This document shows positions 35,214 through 43,266 of a DNA stretch of 64,000 nucleotides, piece after piece (the first letter of the stretch is position 1; every line of letters starts with the position of its first letter). The stretch is from Glycomyces algeriensis (GTDB lineage: Bacteria; Actinomycetota; Actinomycetes; Mycobacteriales; Micromonosporaceae). The translations under genes were made by a program, and so were the position numbers. The stretch lies in the NCBI RefSeq assembly GCF_027622855.1, contig NZ_JAPZVR010000002.1, positions 576,681 to 640,680 on the forward strand, given 5' to 3'. The notes under the pieces were generated by a model. That model did not search any database and was not told the origin of the DNA. It saw only the letters and a program-made list of their open reading frames with translations.

Positions 35214-36302
35214 CTACTTGGTCGGCTCCGGGTCGGGAGTGGCGGACGCGGCCGGTTCCGGGCTGGTCTCCAGCTCCGAAGGCGTCTCCCCCGCGGTCGG
35301 CGCCGGGCCTTCGGACGGGAGCTCGGTCGCGACGCCCTCCTCGGCAGTGGGCGCTTCGCCCGCCGGCATCGTCGCGGCGTCCTGCGAGGCGCAGAGCGGG
35401 TACTGGTAGCCCAGGTTCTGCTCCATGGCCGTGCCCTCGTCCTCGTACCGGTAGTCGTCCTCGGACGGCGTCGCGAACGGGTTGCCGGGCGTGGACTCGC
35501 AGAGCGTCGGGTCGCCGAGGTAGATCGGGTTGCCGTCCTGGTCGAACAGGTACACGCCGGTGAGCGGGTTGCCGTTCTCGTCGTAGACGTAGAGGTCGCT
35601 GATGTAGCCGTACCCGGACCCGTCGTCGACGTACTGGGTCTCGACGTACCGCGTCGGGATCGCGCCCGTGAGGATCCAGGAGAACTGGTAGCCCGCCAGT
35701 GCGACGATCGCGATGCCGCCGGCGATCATCCAGCGGCGGCGGCGTCCCCGCCAGTCCATGGACTTGGCGCCCAGGCGCATCGAGGCCCACACGCTGACCA
35801 GCAGCACGGCGACCACGAGCAGCAGGCCGGGGAGCGATCCGATGATCGAGTACCCGGTGACGCCGAACTGGGCGGACGCGAGCCAGTAGACGAAGAGGGC
35901 CGCGACGATCGCGCCGCGCAGCACCCACCAGCCGGGGCGGAGGCGTTCGCGCAGTTCGGCGGCGTCGGCGTGGCCGGTGCTCACCGCGTACTTGTCGGCG
36001 GCGCCCTTCACCCTGGCGAGCGCCGGGGCGGCGGTGTCGGAGAACTTGCGGCGCATGCGGATCGCGACCGGCTCCTTCTCGACCTCGGCGGTGTCGCGGA
36101 GTTCGCGGGCGTAGGCCTCGGGGCTGCCGAGGAGGTCGCGGAGCGCCGCGCCCGGTTCGAGGTCCGCGGCCACTTCCGACAGGTGCGTGTCCAGTTCGGA
36201 CATCAGGTCCTGCCGGATGTGGGCGGGCAGGTCGTTCAGGTGCCGCTCGACCGCGGCCAGGTAGGACGCGATCTCCGTGGACCGGTCGGGTGTGGTCGTC
36301 AT
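35214..36302 (-). CDS. HAAS-domain membrane protein with acidic C-terminal tail
   Basis: 362 aa. Residues 1-75 form a HAAS signalling domain (IASYLAAVERHLNDLPAHIRQDLMSELDTHL...LLGSPEAYARELRDTA), then a basic linker, three membrane helices (WVLRGAIVAALFVYWLAS, IIGSLPGLLLVVAVLLVSV, WMIAGGIAIVALAGYQFSWIL), an outside Tyr/Asp/Gly-rich part and a long Pro/Glu/Thr tail. HAAS domains regularly accompany PadR regulators and are thought to pass signals to membrane partners. Two genes downstream of padR on the same strand. Function unknown. Confidence 0.8.
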   Translation of the reverse strand: MTTTPDRSTEIASYLAAVERHLNDLPAHIRQDLMSELDTHLSEVAADLEPGAALRDLLGSPEAYARELRDTAEVEKEPVAIRMRRKFSDTAAPALARVKGAADKYAVSTGHADAAELRERLRPGWWVLRGAIVAALFVYWLASAQFGVTGYSIIGSLPGLLLVVAVLLVSVWASMRLGAKSMDWRGRRRRWMIAGGIAIVALAGYQFSWILTGAIPTRYVETQYVDDGSGYGYISDLYVYDENGNPLTGVYLFDQDGNPIYLGDPTLCESTPGNPFATPSEDDYRYEDEGTAMEQNLGYQYPLCASQDAATMPAGEAPTAEEGVATELPSEGPAPTAGETPSELETSPEPAASATPDPEPTK

Positions 36303-36345
36303 GGTGCTGCCCTTCGTGAAGCCGCGGTTGTCAGTGGTGCGTCGC

Positions 36346-36630
36346 TCATGATGTGTAGACCGCTCGCGAGGGCGGCACCGTTGCATGGTCTTCCTGGAAG
36401 GCCTCCAGGGCGGGGCTGTAGCCGAGGACGGCGACGGCGAGCCGGTCGGGGCTGCCGAGGCGGTGCTCGAGGGTCTCGCCGGGCCGCAGGTCCGAGGCGA
36501 CGTCGGCGAGGTGGGCCCGCAGTCCGGCGGCGAGGTCCTCGCGGATCTCCTCGAGCAGGGCCGCGAGGTGGTGCTCGACCGAGGCGCGGTAGGCGGCGGT
36601 CACGTCGGTCTGCGCGGGGGTGTCGGTCAT
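36346..36630 (-). CDS. Short stand-alone HAAS-domain protein, 94 aa
   Basis: Almost only a HAAS domain: AYRASVEHHLAALLEEIREDLAAGLRAHLADVASDLRPGETLEHRLGSPDRLAVAVL aligns with the N-terminus of the following HAAS membrane protein, then a short unrelated tail. No membrane helix. Starts 2 bases after the padR stop. It may be an independent small partner protein or a decayed duplicate. Confidence 0.7.
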   Translation of the reverse strand: MTDTPAQTDVTAAYRASVEHHLAALLEEIREDLAAGLRAHLADVASDLRPGETLEHRLGSPDRLAVAVLGYSPALEAFQEDHATVPPSRAVYTS

Positions 36631-36632
36631 GG

Positions 36633-36962
36633 TCAGCCTTTCGTGGGCACGTCGAACAGCACTCGCATCTTGGCGCTCACGTCCTCCCAGGCCTCGCGCG
36701 CCTGGCGGAGGTACTTCCGGCCGGGTTCGGTGAGCGAGTAGTACTTGCGGTGCGGCCCCGACTCGCTCGGCTGCACGTAGGTGGACAGGTAGCCCGCCCG
36801 GTAGAGCCGCCGGAGCGTGCCGTAGACCGAGGCGTCGCCGAGCTCGTCGAAGCCCGCGGCGCGGAGCCGGTTGAGGATCTCGTACCCGTACCCGTCCTGG
36901 CGGTCGAGCACGCGCAGCACGATGATGTCGAGCAGGCCCTTGAGCAGTTGCGATCTGTCCAC
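36633..36962 (-). CDS. PadR-family transcriptional regulator
   Basis: 109 aa winged-helix regulator. DRSQLLKGLLDIIVLRVLDR, YGYEILNRLRAAGFDEL, SVYGTLRRLYRAGYL, HRKYYSLTEPGRKYL and a C-terminal dimer helix make a complete PadR. GTG at 36962 is favoured (GTGGA 6 bases upstream; the next codons match the family start), with GTG 36971 possible. It presumably controls the two HAAS genes behind it. The upstream 30 bases contain short TGCA-rich symmetry (TGCAATGCA) that could be its own operator. Confidence 0.88.
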   Translation of the reverse strand: MDRSQLLKGLLDIIVLRVLDRQDGYGYEILNRLRAAGFDELGDASVYGTLRRLYRAGYLSTYVQPSESGPHRKYYSLTEPGRKYLRQAREAWEDVSAKMRVLFDVPTKG

Positions 36963-37011
36963 GCTATCCACAGTACCATGCAATGCACAGTAGTGGACGC
37001 GCGCAAACGCG

Positions 37012-37041
37012 AACGGCCCCGTCGTCGCCGACGGGGCCGTT
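37012..37041 (-). terminator. Terminator of gltX
   Basis: A 13-bp perfect stem (37012-37024 with 37029-37041), TCGC loop, 13 bases after the gltX stop. It separates gltX from the padR transcript on the same strand. Confidence 0.8.
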
Positions 37042-37054
37042 GCGCTTGCCGCGC

Positions 37055-38521
37055 TTAGAGTGTCGCGCGCGCCGCGCGCAGGCGCGCGAGGCTCACGTCC
37101 CTGCCCAGGAGCTCCATGGACTCGTACAGCGGGGGCGACACGGTCTTGCCGCTGATCGCCACCCGCACGGGCCCGAAGGCCTTGCGGGGCTTGAGGCCCA
37201 TGCCGTCCACGAGGGCGGCCTTCAGGGCCTCCTCGATCGCCGCGGTCGTCCACTCGATGCCCTCGAGCGCCGCGATGGAGGCGTCGAGCACCTGCGCCGC
37301 GTCGTCCTTGAAGGTCTTCTTCGCGCTGTCCTCGTCGAGCTCGACCTCGGTGCCGCAGAACAGGAACCGCAGCATCGCCACGGCCTGCGAGAGGGTCGCG
37401 CACCGCTCCTGCACGAGCGGCACGGCCACGTCGAGCACATGCGACTGCGCCGCGGTGACCTCCGCGCCGAGCAGCCCCGCGTCCTGCAGGCGCGGCACCA
37501 GCATCCCGATCAGCTCGTCGGTGTCGACCGCGCGGAAGTGGTCCGAGCAGATCGCCTCGAACTTCTTCTCGTCGAACCTCGCCGGGTTCGACTTCACGTC
37601 GTGCAGGTCGAAGGCCTCCAGGAACTCCGCCACGGTGAACACGTCGCGGTCGCCCGAGATCGACCAGCCGAGGGTCGCCACGTAGTTGAGGACGCCCTCG
37701 GGGAGGTACCCGGCCTCCTTGTACTGCAGCAGGTTCGAGCGCGGGTCGCGCTTCGACATCTTCTTGCCGCGCTCGTCCACGATCAGCGGCAGGTGCGCGT
37801 ACTCGGGCTCGGCGTCGGCGACGCCCAGCTCCACCAGCGCCCGCCACATGACGATCTGCCGCGGCGTCGAGGGCATGAGGTCCTCGCCGCGGGTGACCAT
37901 GTTGACCTTCATGAGCGCGTCGTCCACCGGGTTGGTGAGCGTGTACAGCGGCGAGCCGTCGCCGCGCGCGATCACGTAGTCGGGCACCGTGCCGGCCGGG
38001 GTCGTGACCTCGCCGCGCACCGCGTCGCGGAACGTGATGTCCTCGTTCGGCATCCGCATCCGGTACACCGGGTTGCGGCCCTCGGCGCGGAAGGCGGCCT
38101 TCTGCTCCTCGGTGAGGTCGCGGTCGAAGTTGTCGTAGCCGAGCTTCGGGTCGCGCCCGGCGGCGCGGTGGCGGGCTTCGACCTCGTCGTTGGTGGAGAA
38201 CGCCTCGTAGGCGTAGCCGCCGTCGAGGAGCCGCTTGATCACGTCGGCGTACACGTCCAGGCGCTGCGACTGCCGGTAGGGCGCGTACGGGCCGCCGATG
38301 TCGGGCCCCTCGTCCCAGGTCATGCCCAGCCACGAGAGCGCCTCGAGCAGCTGGTCGTACGACTCCTCGGAGTCGCGCGCGGCGTCGGTGTCCTCGATGC
38401 GGAACACGAACTCGCCGCCCTTGGCCCGGGCGTAGCCCCACGAGAACAGGCAGGTGCGCACCAGGCCCACGTGCGGGGTCCCGGTCGGGCTGGGGCAGAA
38501 GCGGGTGCGGACGTTACTCAC
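37055..38521 (-). CDS. gltX: Glutamyl-tRNA synthetase
   Basis: Class I synthetase charging tRNA-Glu (and possibly tRNA-Gln, misacylated for GatCAB). 488 aa. The HIGH-type motif appears as PSPTGTPHVGLVRT, the second class I motif as GKKMSKRDP, with FRIEDTDAARDSEE and YTLTNPVDDALMKVNMVTRGEDLM in between and a helical anticodon-binding C-terminus. GTG start inside GTGAGTAA shared with the stop of the FAH-family gene, so the two are co-transcribed. Confidence 0.96.
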   Translation of the reverse strand: MSNVRTRFCPSPTGTPHVGLVRTCLFSWGYARAKGGEFVFRIEDTDAARDSEESYDQLLEALSWLGMTWDEGPDIGGPYAPYRQSQRLDVYADVIKRLLDGGYAYEAFSTNDEVEARHRAAGRDPKLGYDNFDRDLTEEQKAAFRAEGRNPVYRMRMPNEDITFRDAVRGEVTTPAGTVPDYVIARGDGSPLYTLTNPVDDALMKVNMVTRGEDLMPSTPRQIVMWRALVELGVADAEPEYAHLPLIVDERGKKMSKRDPRSNLLQYKEAGYLPEGVLNYVATLGWSISGDRDVFTVAEFLEAFDLHDVKSNPARFDEKKFEAICSDHFRAVDTDELIGMLVPRLQDAGLLGAEVTAAQSHVLDVAVPLVQERCATLSQAVAMLRFLFCGTEVELDEDSAKKTFKDDAAQVLDASIAALEGIEWTTAAIEEALKAALVDGMGLKPRKAFGPVRVAISGKTVSPPLYESMELLGRDVSLARLRAARATL

Positions 38522-39296
38522 TGGGAACCACCTTGTTGGACAGCGTGCCGATGCCGGCGATGGAAACGGAGACGGTCTCGCCGGCCTGGAGCGGGCCCAC
38601 CCCGGCGGGCGTGCCGGTGAGCACCACGTCGCCCGGCAACAGGGTCATCACCTGCGAGATGTAGGCGACGATCGCGGCCGGGTCGAAGACCATGTCCTTG
38701 GTCGAGCCGAGCTGGCGCACTTCGCCGTTGACCTCGCAGCGGACCTCGGCGTCGGCCATGTCGACCTCGGGGCTGGTCTCGATCCACGGCCCGATCGGGC
38801 AGAACGAGTCGAAGCCCTTGGCGCGCGTGAACTGCACGTCCTGGCGCTGGATGTCGCGGGCGGTCACGTCGTTGGCGCACGTGTAGCCGTAGATCGCGCT
38901 CTTGGCGGCCTCGCGGTCGAGGCCGCGGGCCCCGTGCAGGCCGATGACGACGGCGAGCTCGGCCTCGTGCTCGACCTGGTCGGCCACGGCCGGGAGCCGG
39001 ATGGCCTCGCTGGGGCCGATCACCGAGGTGGAGGGCTTGAGGAAGATCAAGGGCTCCTTGGGCACCTCGTTGCCCAGCTCGGCGGCGTGGTCGGTGTAGT
39101 TGCGCCCGATGCACACCACCTTGGAGGGGAGGATCGGGGCGAGCAGCCGCACGTCCTCGAGCGCCCAGCGCTGGCCGGTGAGCTTGATCTGCGCGAACGG
39201 GTGGCCCTCGATCTCGGCGGCGGTGGCCCCGGGGCCCTCGCCTTCCAAGACGGCGAACGACATGCCGGACGGTTGAGCGATCCGCGCGATCCGCAC
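38514..39296 (-). CDS. Fumarylacetoacetate hydrolase family protein
   Basis: 260 aa FAH-fold enzyme, likely acylpyruvase or oxaloacetate decarboxylase-like (FAHD1 type). CIGRNYTDHAAELGNEVP, PLIFLKPSTSVIGP, VEHEAELAVVIG (metal-binding HxExE) and GYTCANDVTARDIQ are the diagnostic segments. GTG start at 39296. Pairing with gltX is common in streptomycetes and relatives, without a known metabolic reason. Confidence 0.9.
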   Translation of the reverse strand: MRIARIAQPSGMSFAVLEGEGPGATAAEIEGHPFAQIKLTGQRWALEDVRLLAPILPSKVVCIGRNYTDHAAELGNEVPKEPLIFLKPSTSVIGPSEAIRLPAVADQVEHEAELAVVIGLHGARGLDREAAKSAIYGYTCANDVTARDIQRQDVQFTRAKGFDSFCPIGPWIETSPEVDMADAEVRCEVNGEVRQLGSTKDMVFDPAAIVAYISQVMTLLPGDVVLTGTPAGVGPLQAGETVSVSIAGIGTLSNKVVPSE

Positions 39297-39374
39297 AGTC
39301 GGCCCCTCTCTGAGACTGGTTCGAAACCTTGCGGCCTCAGCTTAGTTCGGGGGCGGAGCGGGATCGACGCACTA

Positions 39375-39470
39375 TCGCGCGGAGCGCGATCGAGTCACGC
39401 AGTCGTGCGGAGCACGGCTGGTTGAGGCGGTCGCGCGGGGCGCGCTCGGATCATGCGGTCGCAGGGCGGC
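39375..39470. repeat. 28-bp tandem repeats each containing a small hairpin
   Basis: Units begin at 39375, 39403 and 39431, and a decayed one at 39459, spaced exactly 28 bases. Each starts with a palindromic block: TCGCGCGGAGCGCG, TCGTGCGGAGCACG, TCGCGCGGGGCGCG. The CGTGC/GCACG form differs from CGCGC/GCGCG by paired changes that keep the stem. The array fills the gap between the FAH-family gene and the membrane gene at 39485. Confidence 0.85.
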
Positions 39471-39484
39471 GGTACTGCAGCGCG

Positions 39485-39826
39485 CTAGCGGACGAGCAGG
39501 AAGATGCCGCCGATGAGGACGACGCCGACGAGCGCGCCGACGACGATGCCCATGCCGAGGCGGCGGACCGGCCCGAACAGGCCGATGAGGAAGCCGAGCA
39601 CGCAGGTCAGCGGTGCGGCGACGAGCAGGGAGATGGCGGTGGCGCCGAAGCGCACCCGCATGGTCTCGCCGATGTCGCCGACGAGCACGAAGCCGAAGGC
39701 GAAGGCCGCGATCACGAGGATCACGAGGCCGAGGAAGAAACCGGACATGAACCGGCGGCGTCCGTACACGGCCGAATCCGCGGCCATGGCCGCCGCGCGG
39801 GCACGATCGGTCTGGTAGGAAGTCAC
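39485..39826 (-). CDS. Small three-helix membrane protein, 113 aa
   Basis: GTG start. A basic N-terminal 28 residues, then three membrane helices: FFLGLVILVIAAFAFGFVLVG, ATAISLLVAAPLTCVLGFLIGLFG and MGIVVGALVGVVLIGGIFLLV. No family recognised. Monocistronic between the tandem repeat array and the divergent secreted protein gene. Confidence 0.65.
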   Translation of the reverse strand: MTSYQTDRARAAAMAADSAVYGRRRFMSGFFLGLVILVIAAFAFGFVLVGDIGETMRVRFGATAISLLVAAPLTCVLGFLIGLFGPVRRLGMGIVVGALVGVVLIGGIFLLVR

Positions 39827-40011
39827 ACGTCAACTCTAGTACGGCCGCACCAGCGGCGCGGTCACGGCATTCCCCGCGGGCCGCGCCTGCGGGCAGGGCC
39901 CGCGCGCTGTCTCCTGTGGAGACCGCCGGGCGTGTTCGTCCCTGCGTCACGTCACTGTGACGCGCCGTGTCGAATACCCGTTGCGTCGGATTACGCGTGC
40001 AAGACTGCCGT

Positions 40012-41154
40012 ATGCGTCGTTTGATCACACTGTTCGTACTGCTCGGGGCCCTGTTCATCGCGCAGGCGCCCGCCGGGGCGATCGACTCCAGCCTGCCGCA
40101 GACGTCCGCCTCGTTCAACGACCAGGTCTACAAGGTCGCCTACGACGGCGACATCGTCTACTCGGGCGGGGTCTTCACCCGCGCCCGCAACACCGACGGC
40201 GTGTTCGCGAACCGCACGTACCTGGCGGCCGTGAACTCGACCACGGGGGCGCTCCTGCCGTTCGCGCCGGTCCTGAACGGCGCGGTCCACGAGGTCAAGA
40301 CCTCCAGGGACCACCTGTACATCGCCGGCAAGTTCACGCAGGTCGACGGGGTCGCCCGCTCGCGCGTGGCCCGGTTCTGGCTCGACACCGGGAAGCTCGA
40401 CACGAGCTGGAACCCGAAGCCGTCGGCCAGCGTGTACTCGATCGAGCCGGTCGGCTCGACGGTCTACCTCGGCGGCACGTTCCAGTCGGTCGGCGGCTTC
40501 GCCCAGCCGACGCTCGCGGCCGTCAGCGCCGTCAACGGCTCGCCGGTCACCTCGTTCAAGCCCGCGGTCACCGAAGGCGCGGTGCGCGACCTCCAGTTCG
40601 GCCACGACCGCCTGTACGTCGCGGGCGCGTTCACGACGCTCGGCGGCGACAAGAAGTACGGGAAGCTCGGCGCGGTCAACCCGACCACGGGCGCGGTCGA
40701 CACCACGTTCGTGTCCGGCGTGTTCGTCCTCACCCGCGAGGTCGAGGTCGCCGGGGACCGCGTGTACGCGGCGCTCGACGGGCGCGGCGGCGAGATCCGG
40801 GCGTTCACCCGCACCGGCTCGACCCTCTGGTACCAGGCGGTCGACGGCGGCATGCAGACCGTCGAGGTCTGGGGCAGCACCGTCATCGGCGGCGGCCACT
40901 TCGACAAGGCCTGCGTCTCCAACCACGCCGGCCCCTTGGGCCAGTGCGTGGACGGCGTGCGCGCCGAGCGCGGGAAGCTCCTCGCGGTCGACATGAACGG
41001 GAAGCTCCTGGACTGGGACCCGTCCGCGAACGGCGTCGTCGGCGCCTGGGACGCGACCGCGCACCCGTCGGGCACGAACCTGACGGTGGGCGGCTCGTTC
41101 ACGACCTTCGGGGGCGGCACGCAGGAGCAGAAGCGCCTCGCGGTCTTCGACTAG
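40012..41154 (+). CDS. Secreted propeller-like (delta-60 repeat) protein
   Basis: 380 aa. Signal peptide RLITLFVLLGALFIAQAPAGA. The mature part is a series of roughly 50-residue beta repeats with the recurring pattern VYxxGxF....G....xLAAVNxxTG (VYSGGVFTRAR, LYIAGKFTQVDGVAR, VYLGGTFQSVGG, LYVAGAFTTLGGD, TVGGSFTTFGGG), as in the delta-60/DUF5122 propeller proteins exported by many actinobacteria. One disulfide pair (KACVSN, GQCVDG) is likely. Role unknown, probably binding at the cell surface. ATG at 40012 gives a clean signal peptide. Confidence 0.82.
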   Translation: MRRLITLFVLLGALFIAQAPAGAIDSSLPQTSASFNDQVYKVAYDGDIVYSGGVFTRARNTDGVFANRTYLAAVNSTTGALLPFAPVLNGAVHEVKTSRDHLYIAGKFTQVDGVARSRVARFWLDTGKLDTSWNPKPSASVYSIEPVGSTVYLGGTFQSVGGFAQPTLAAVSAVNGSPVTSFKPAVTEGAVRDLQFGHDRLYVAGAFTTLGGDKKYGKLGAVNPTTGAVDTTFVSGVFVLTREVEVAGDRVYAALDGRGGEIRAFTRTGSTLWYQAVDGGMQTVEVWGSTVIGGGHFDKACVSNHAGPLGQCVDGVRAERGKLLAVDMNGKLLDWDPSANGVVGAWDATAHPSGTNLTVGGSFTTFGGGTQEQKRLAVFD

Positions 41155-41174
41155 CCCGCGACTGCAGTACTGCG

Positions 41175-41219
41175 AAGGGCCCGGCCTCCGCGAGCTTTCG
41201 CTGCGGGGGCCGGGCCCTT
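41175..41219. terminator. Shared terminator of the propeller gene and cimA
   Basis: A 12-bp perfect outer stem (41175-41186 with 41208-41219) extended by five inner pairs including one wobble, followed by TTTT on the plus strand. Confidence 0.85.
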
Positions 41220-41304
41220 TTCACTCGCCTGCCGCACGATCGGCGCGGTGCAGGCGCGGTCCCGGTCTCGTGGACCGGGCCGTGTCAGTGCCGCGCGGCG
41301 CCGC

Positions 41305-42972
41305 TCATGGGGCGCCGCGCGATGCGGTAGGAGGTAACGACTTCCGCCGGTTGAGGCCGTACGCGAGGCCGTCGGCCAGCGCGTTCCAGGAGGCCTCGAT
41401 GAGGTTGGGGGCGACGCCGACGGTGGTCCACTCGGACTCGCCGTCGCTCATGGAGACGAGGACGCGGGTGACCGCGTCGGTGCCCTTGGAGCCGGCGAGG
41501 ATGCGGACCTTGAAGTCGGAGAGGGTGAGCTCGGCCAGGCGCGGGTGGCGGGCGGCCAGGGCGCTGCGCAGGGCGGCGTCGAGGGCGTTGACCGGGCCGT
41601 TGCCCTGGGCGGTGGCGATGACGCGTTCGCCGTCGACGTCGAGTCGGACGGTGGCCTCGGCGACGGTGACGGCGCTCGGGTCGTGGTCGACGATGACGCG
41701 GTAGGTGTCGAGTTTGAACGGCCGGGGCAGGCCGCCTTCGACCTCGTCGCGGACGAGCAGCTCGAAGGACGCGTCGGCGGCCTCGAAGGACCAGCCCTTG
41801 GACTCGAGTTCCTTGACGCGCTTGGTGATGCGGTCGAGTGCGGCCTTGTCGCCGGAGAGGTCGATGCCGAGTTCGCGGCCCTTGAGTTCGACGGAGGCGC
41901 GGCCGGCCATCTCGGTGACGAGGATGCGCATGTCGTTGCCGACGACGACGGGGTCGACGTGGTTGTACAGGGCGGGGTCGGCCTTGATGGCGGAGGCGTG
42001 GATGCCGGCCTTGTGCGCGAACGCGGCGTGCCCGGTGTAGGGGGCGTGCTCGTCGGGGGTCATGTTGGCGATCTCGGCGATCGCGTGGGAGATGCGGGTG
42101 AGCTGGGCGAGGCCGCCGTCGGGGAGGACCTTCATGCCGAGTTTGGTCTCGAGGTTCGCGATGACGCTGAACAGGTTGGCGTTGCCGGGGCGTTCGCCGT
42201 AGCCGTTGGCGGTGCCCTGGACGTGCATGACGCCGGCCTGGACGGCGGCGAGGGTGTTGGCGACGGCGCAGCCGGTGTCGTTCTGGGCGTGCATGCCCAG
42301 GCGTACGCGCTCGCGCGGGAGGACCGCTTCGAGGCGGGTGCGCAGATCGGTGACGACGGCGGTGATGTCGGAGGGGATGCTGCCGCCGTTGGTGTCGCAG
42401 AGGACGACCGCTTCGGCGCCGGCCTCGAGTGCGGTGCGCACCACGAGGGCGGCGTACTCGGGGTCCTGGCGGAAGCCGTCGAAGAAGTGCTCGCAGTCGA
42501 TGAAGACCTGGCGGTCCTGCTCGCGGCCGGTGCGCACCGAGTCGGCGATCATCGCCAGGTTCTCTTCGGGGGTGGTCCTGAGGGCCTGCTCGACGTGGCG
42601 CATGTCGGATTTGGCGACGAGGCAGAGCACGGGGGCGCGCGAGTCGAGGAGGGCCTGGAAGCCGGGGTCCTCGGCGGCGCTCGAACCGGCGCGGCGGGTC
42701 ATGCCGAAGGCGACGAGCTTAGCGTGCTTGAAGTTCAGCTCCTCGGCCGCGCGGGCGAAGAACTCCGTGTCCGAGGGGATCGCGCCGGGCCAGCCGCCCT
42801 CGATGTAGTCGACCCCGAGTTCGTCGAGGAGTTCGGCGACGGCGAGCTTGTCGGCGACGGAGTAGCGGAGGCCCTCCATCTGCGCGCCGTCACGGAGGGT
42901 GGTGTCGAAGACGTGGAAGTCGCCGCCGCTGTTCGCAGGTTCGCTGCCGTGGTGCGGATCTGGTTGCGTCAC
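41305..42972 (-). CDS. cimA: (R)-citramalate synthase
   Basis: Condenses pyruvate and acetyl-CoA to citramalate, the threonine-independent route to 2-oxobutyrate and isoleucine. 555 aa. DTTLRDGAQMEG starts the DRE-TIM metallolyase barrel; CDTNGGSIPSDI and HAQNDTGCAVANTLAAVQAG are the second active-site segments; HKAGIHASA follows; the C-terminal third is a LeuA-type allosteric domain (AEATVRLDVDGERVIATAQGNGPVNALDAAL). The FDTTLRDGAQMEG start separates CimA from homocitrate and isopropylmalate synthases. A terminator-like hairpin lies in its leader. Confidence 0.92.
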   Translation of the reverse strand: MTQPDPHHGSEPANSGGDFHVFDTTLRDGAQMEGLRYSVADKLAVAELLDELGVDYIEGGWPGAIPSDTEFFARAAEELNFKHAKLVAFGMTRRAGSSAAEDPGFQALLDSRAPVLCLVAKSDMRHVEQALRTTPEENLAMIADSVRTGREQDRQVFIDCEHFFDGFRQDPEYAALVVRTALEAGAEAVVLCDTNGGSIPSDITAVVTDLRTRLEAVLPRERVRLGMHAQNDTGCAVANTLAAVQAGVMHVQGTANGYGERPGNANLFSVIANLETKLGMKVLPDGGLAQLTRISHAIAEIANMTPDEHAPYTGHAAFAHKAGIHASAIKADPALYNHVDPVVVGNDMRILVTEMAGRASVELKGRELGIDLSGDKAALDRITKRVKELESKGWSFEAADASFELLVRDEVEGGLPRPFKLDTYRVIVDHDPSAVTVAEATVRLDVDGERVIATAQGNGPVNALDAALRSALAARHPRLAELTLSDFKVRILAGSKGTDAVTRVLVSMSDGESEWTTVGVAPNLIEASWNALADGLAYGLNRRKSLPPTASRGAP

Positions 42973-43045
42973 TTGGTGCTCCAGGTTTCTACTTTTTTGG
43001 CACGGCCGCTGCGGGGCCTACCTGAACGTTCGTTTGCCCTGAACG

Positions 43046-43076
43046 AAAAAGACCCCCTGCGGGCGGCAGGAGGTCT
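43046..43076 (-). promoter_or_regulatory. Terminator-like hairpin in the cimA leader (possible attenuator)
   Basis: In the transcript of cimA, arms 43076-43066 and 43060-43050 form an 11-bp stem with a single G-U pair and 5-base loop, followed directly by a run of five U. It lies 74-104 bases before the cimA start and points towards cimA, so full readthrough needs relief of termination. A second inverted repeat (TTCGTT with AACGAA, 43029-43034 and 43042-43047) overlaps the U-tract and could form a competing structure. Confidence 0.6.
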
Positions 43077-43094
43077 GGCGTTCGGCGGCGGCAT

Positions 43095-43133
43095 CTAACG
43101 CCGATGCTCCGCGGAACGCCCGCAGCTAATCAT
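43095..43133 (-). CDS. Possible 12-residue leader peptide upstream of the cimA attenuator
   Basis: ATG at 43133 to TAG, MISCGRSAEHRR, ending 18 bases before the terminator-like hairpin. No ribosome binding site precedes it, so it would be translated as a leaderless or near-leaderless message. It contains only one Ile codon, which is weak for classical branched-chain amino-acid attenuation. Confidence 0.3.
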   Translation of the reverse strand: MISCGRSAEHRR

Positions 43134-43266
43134 GAGCTGGAAGGTCACGAAAAGTAGTATGCCACCGGCCGTGGACCCGAACCACCATTTCCCGAATCGT
43201 GGGATTCAGTGTGTCGTGACGGCTCCTCGTGTCGCACAGGGCCGTGCGCTTGCGCGCCTTGGCCTC

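Noticed and set aside
39318-39332. GGTTCGAAACC, resembling a tRNA T-arm
   Set aside because: No acceptor, D or anticodon stem can be built around it.
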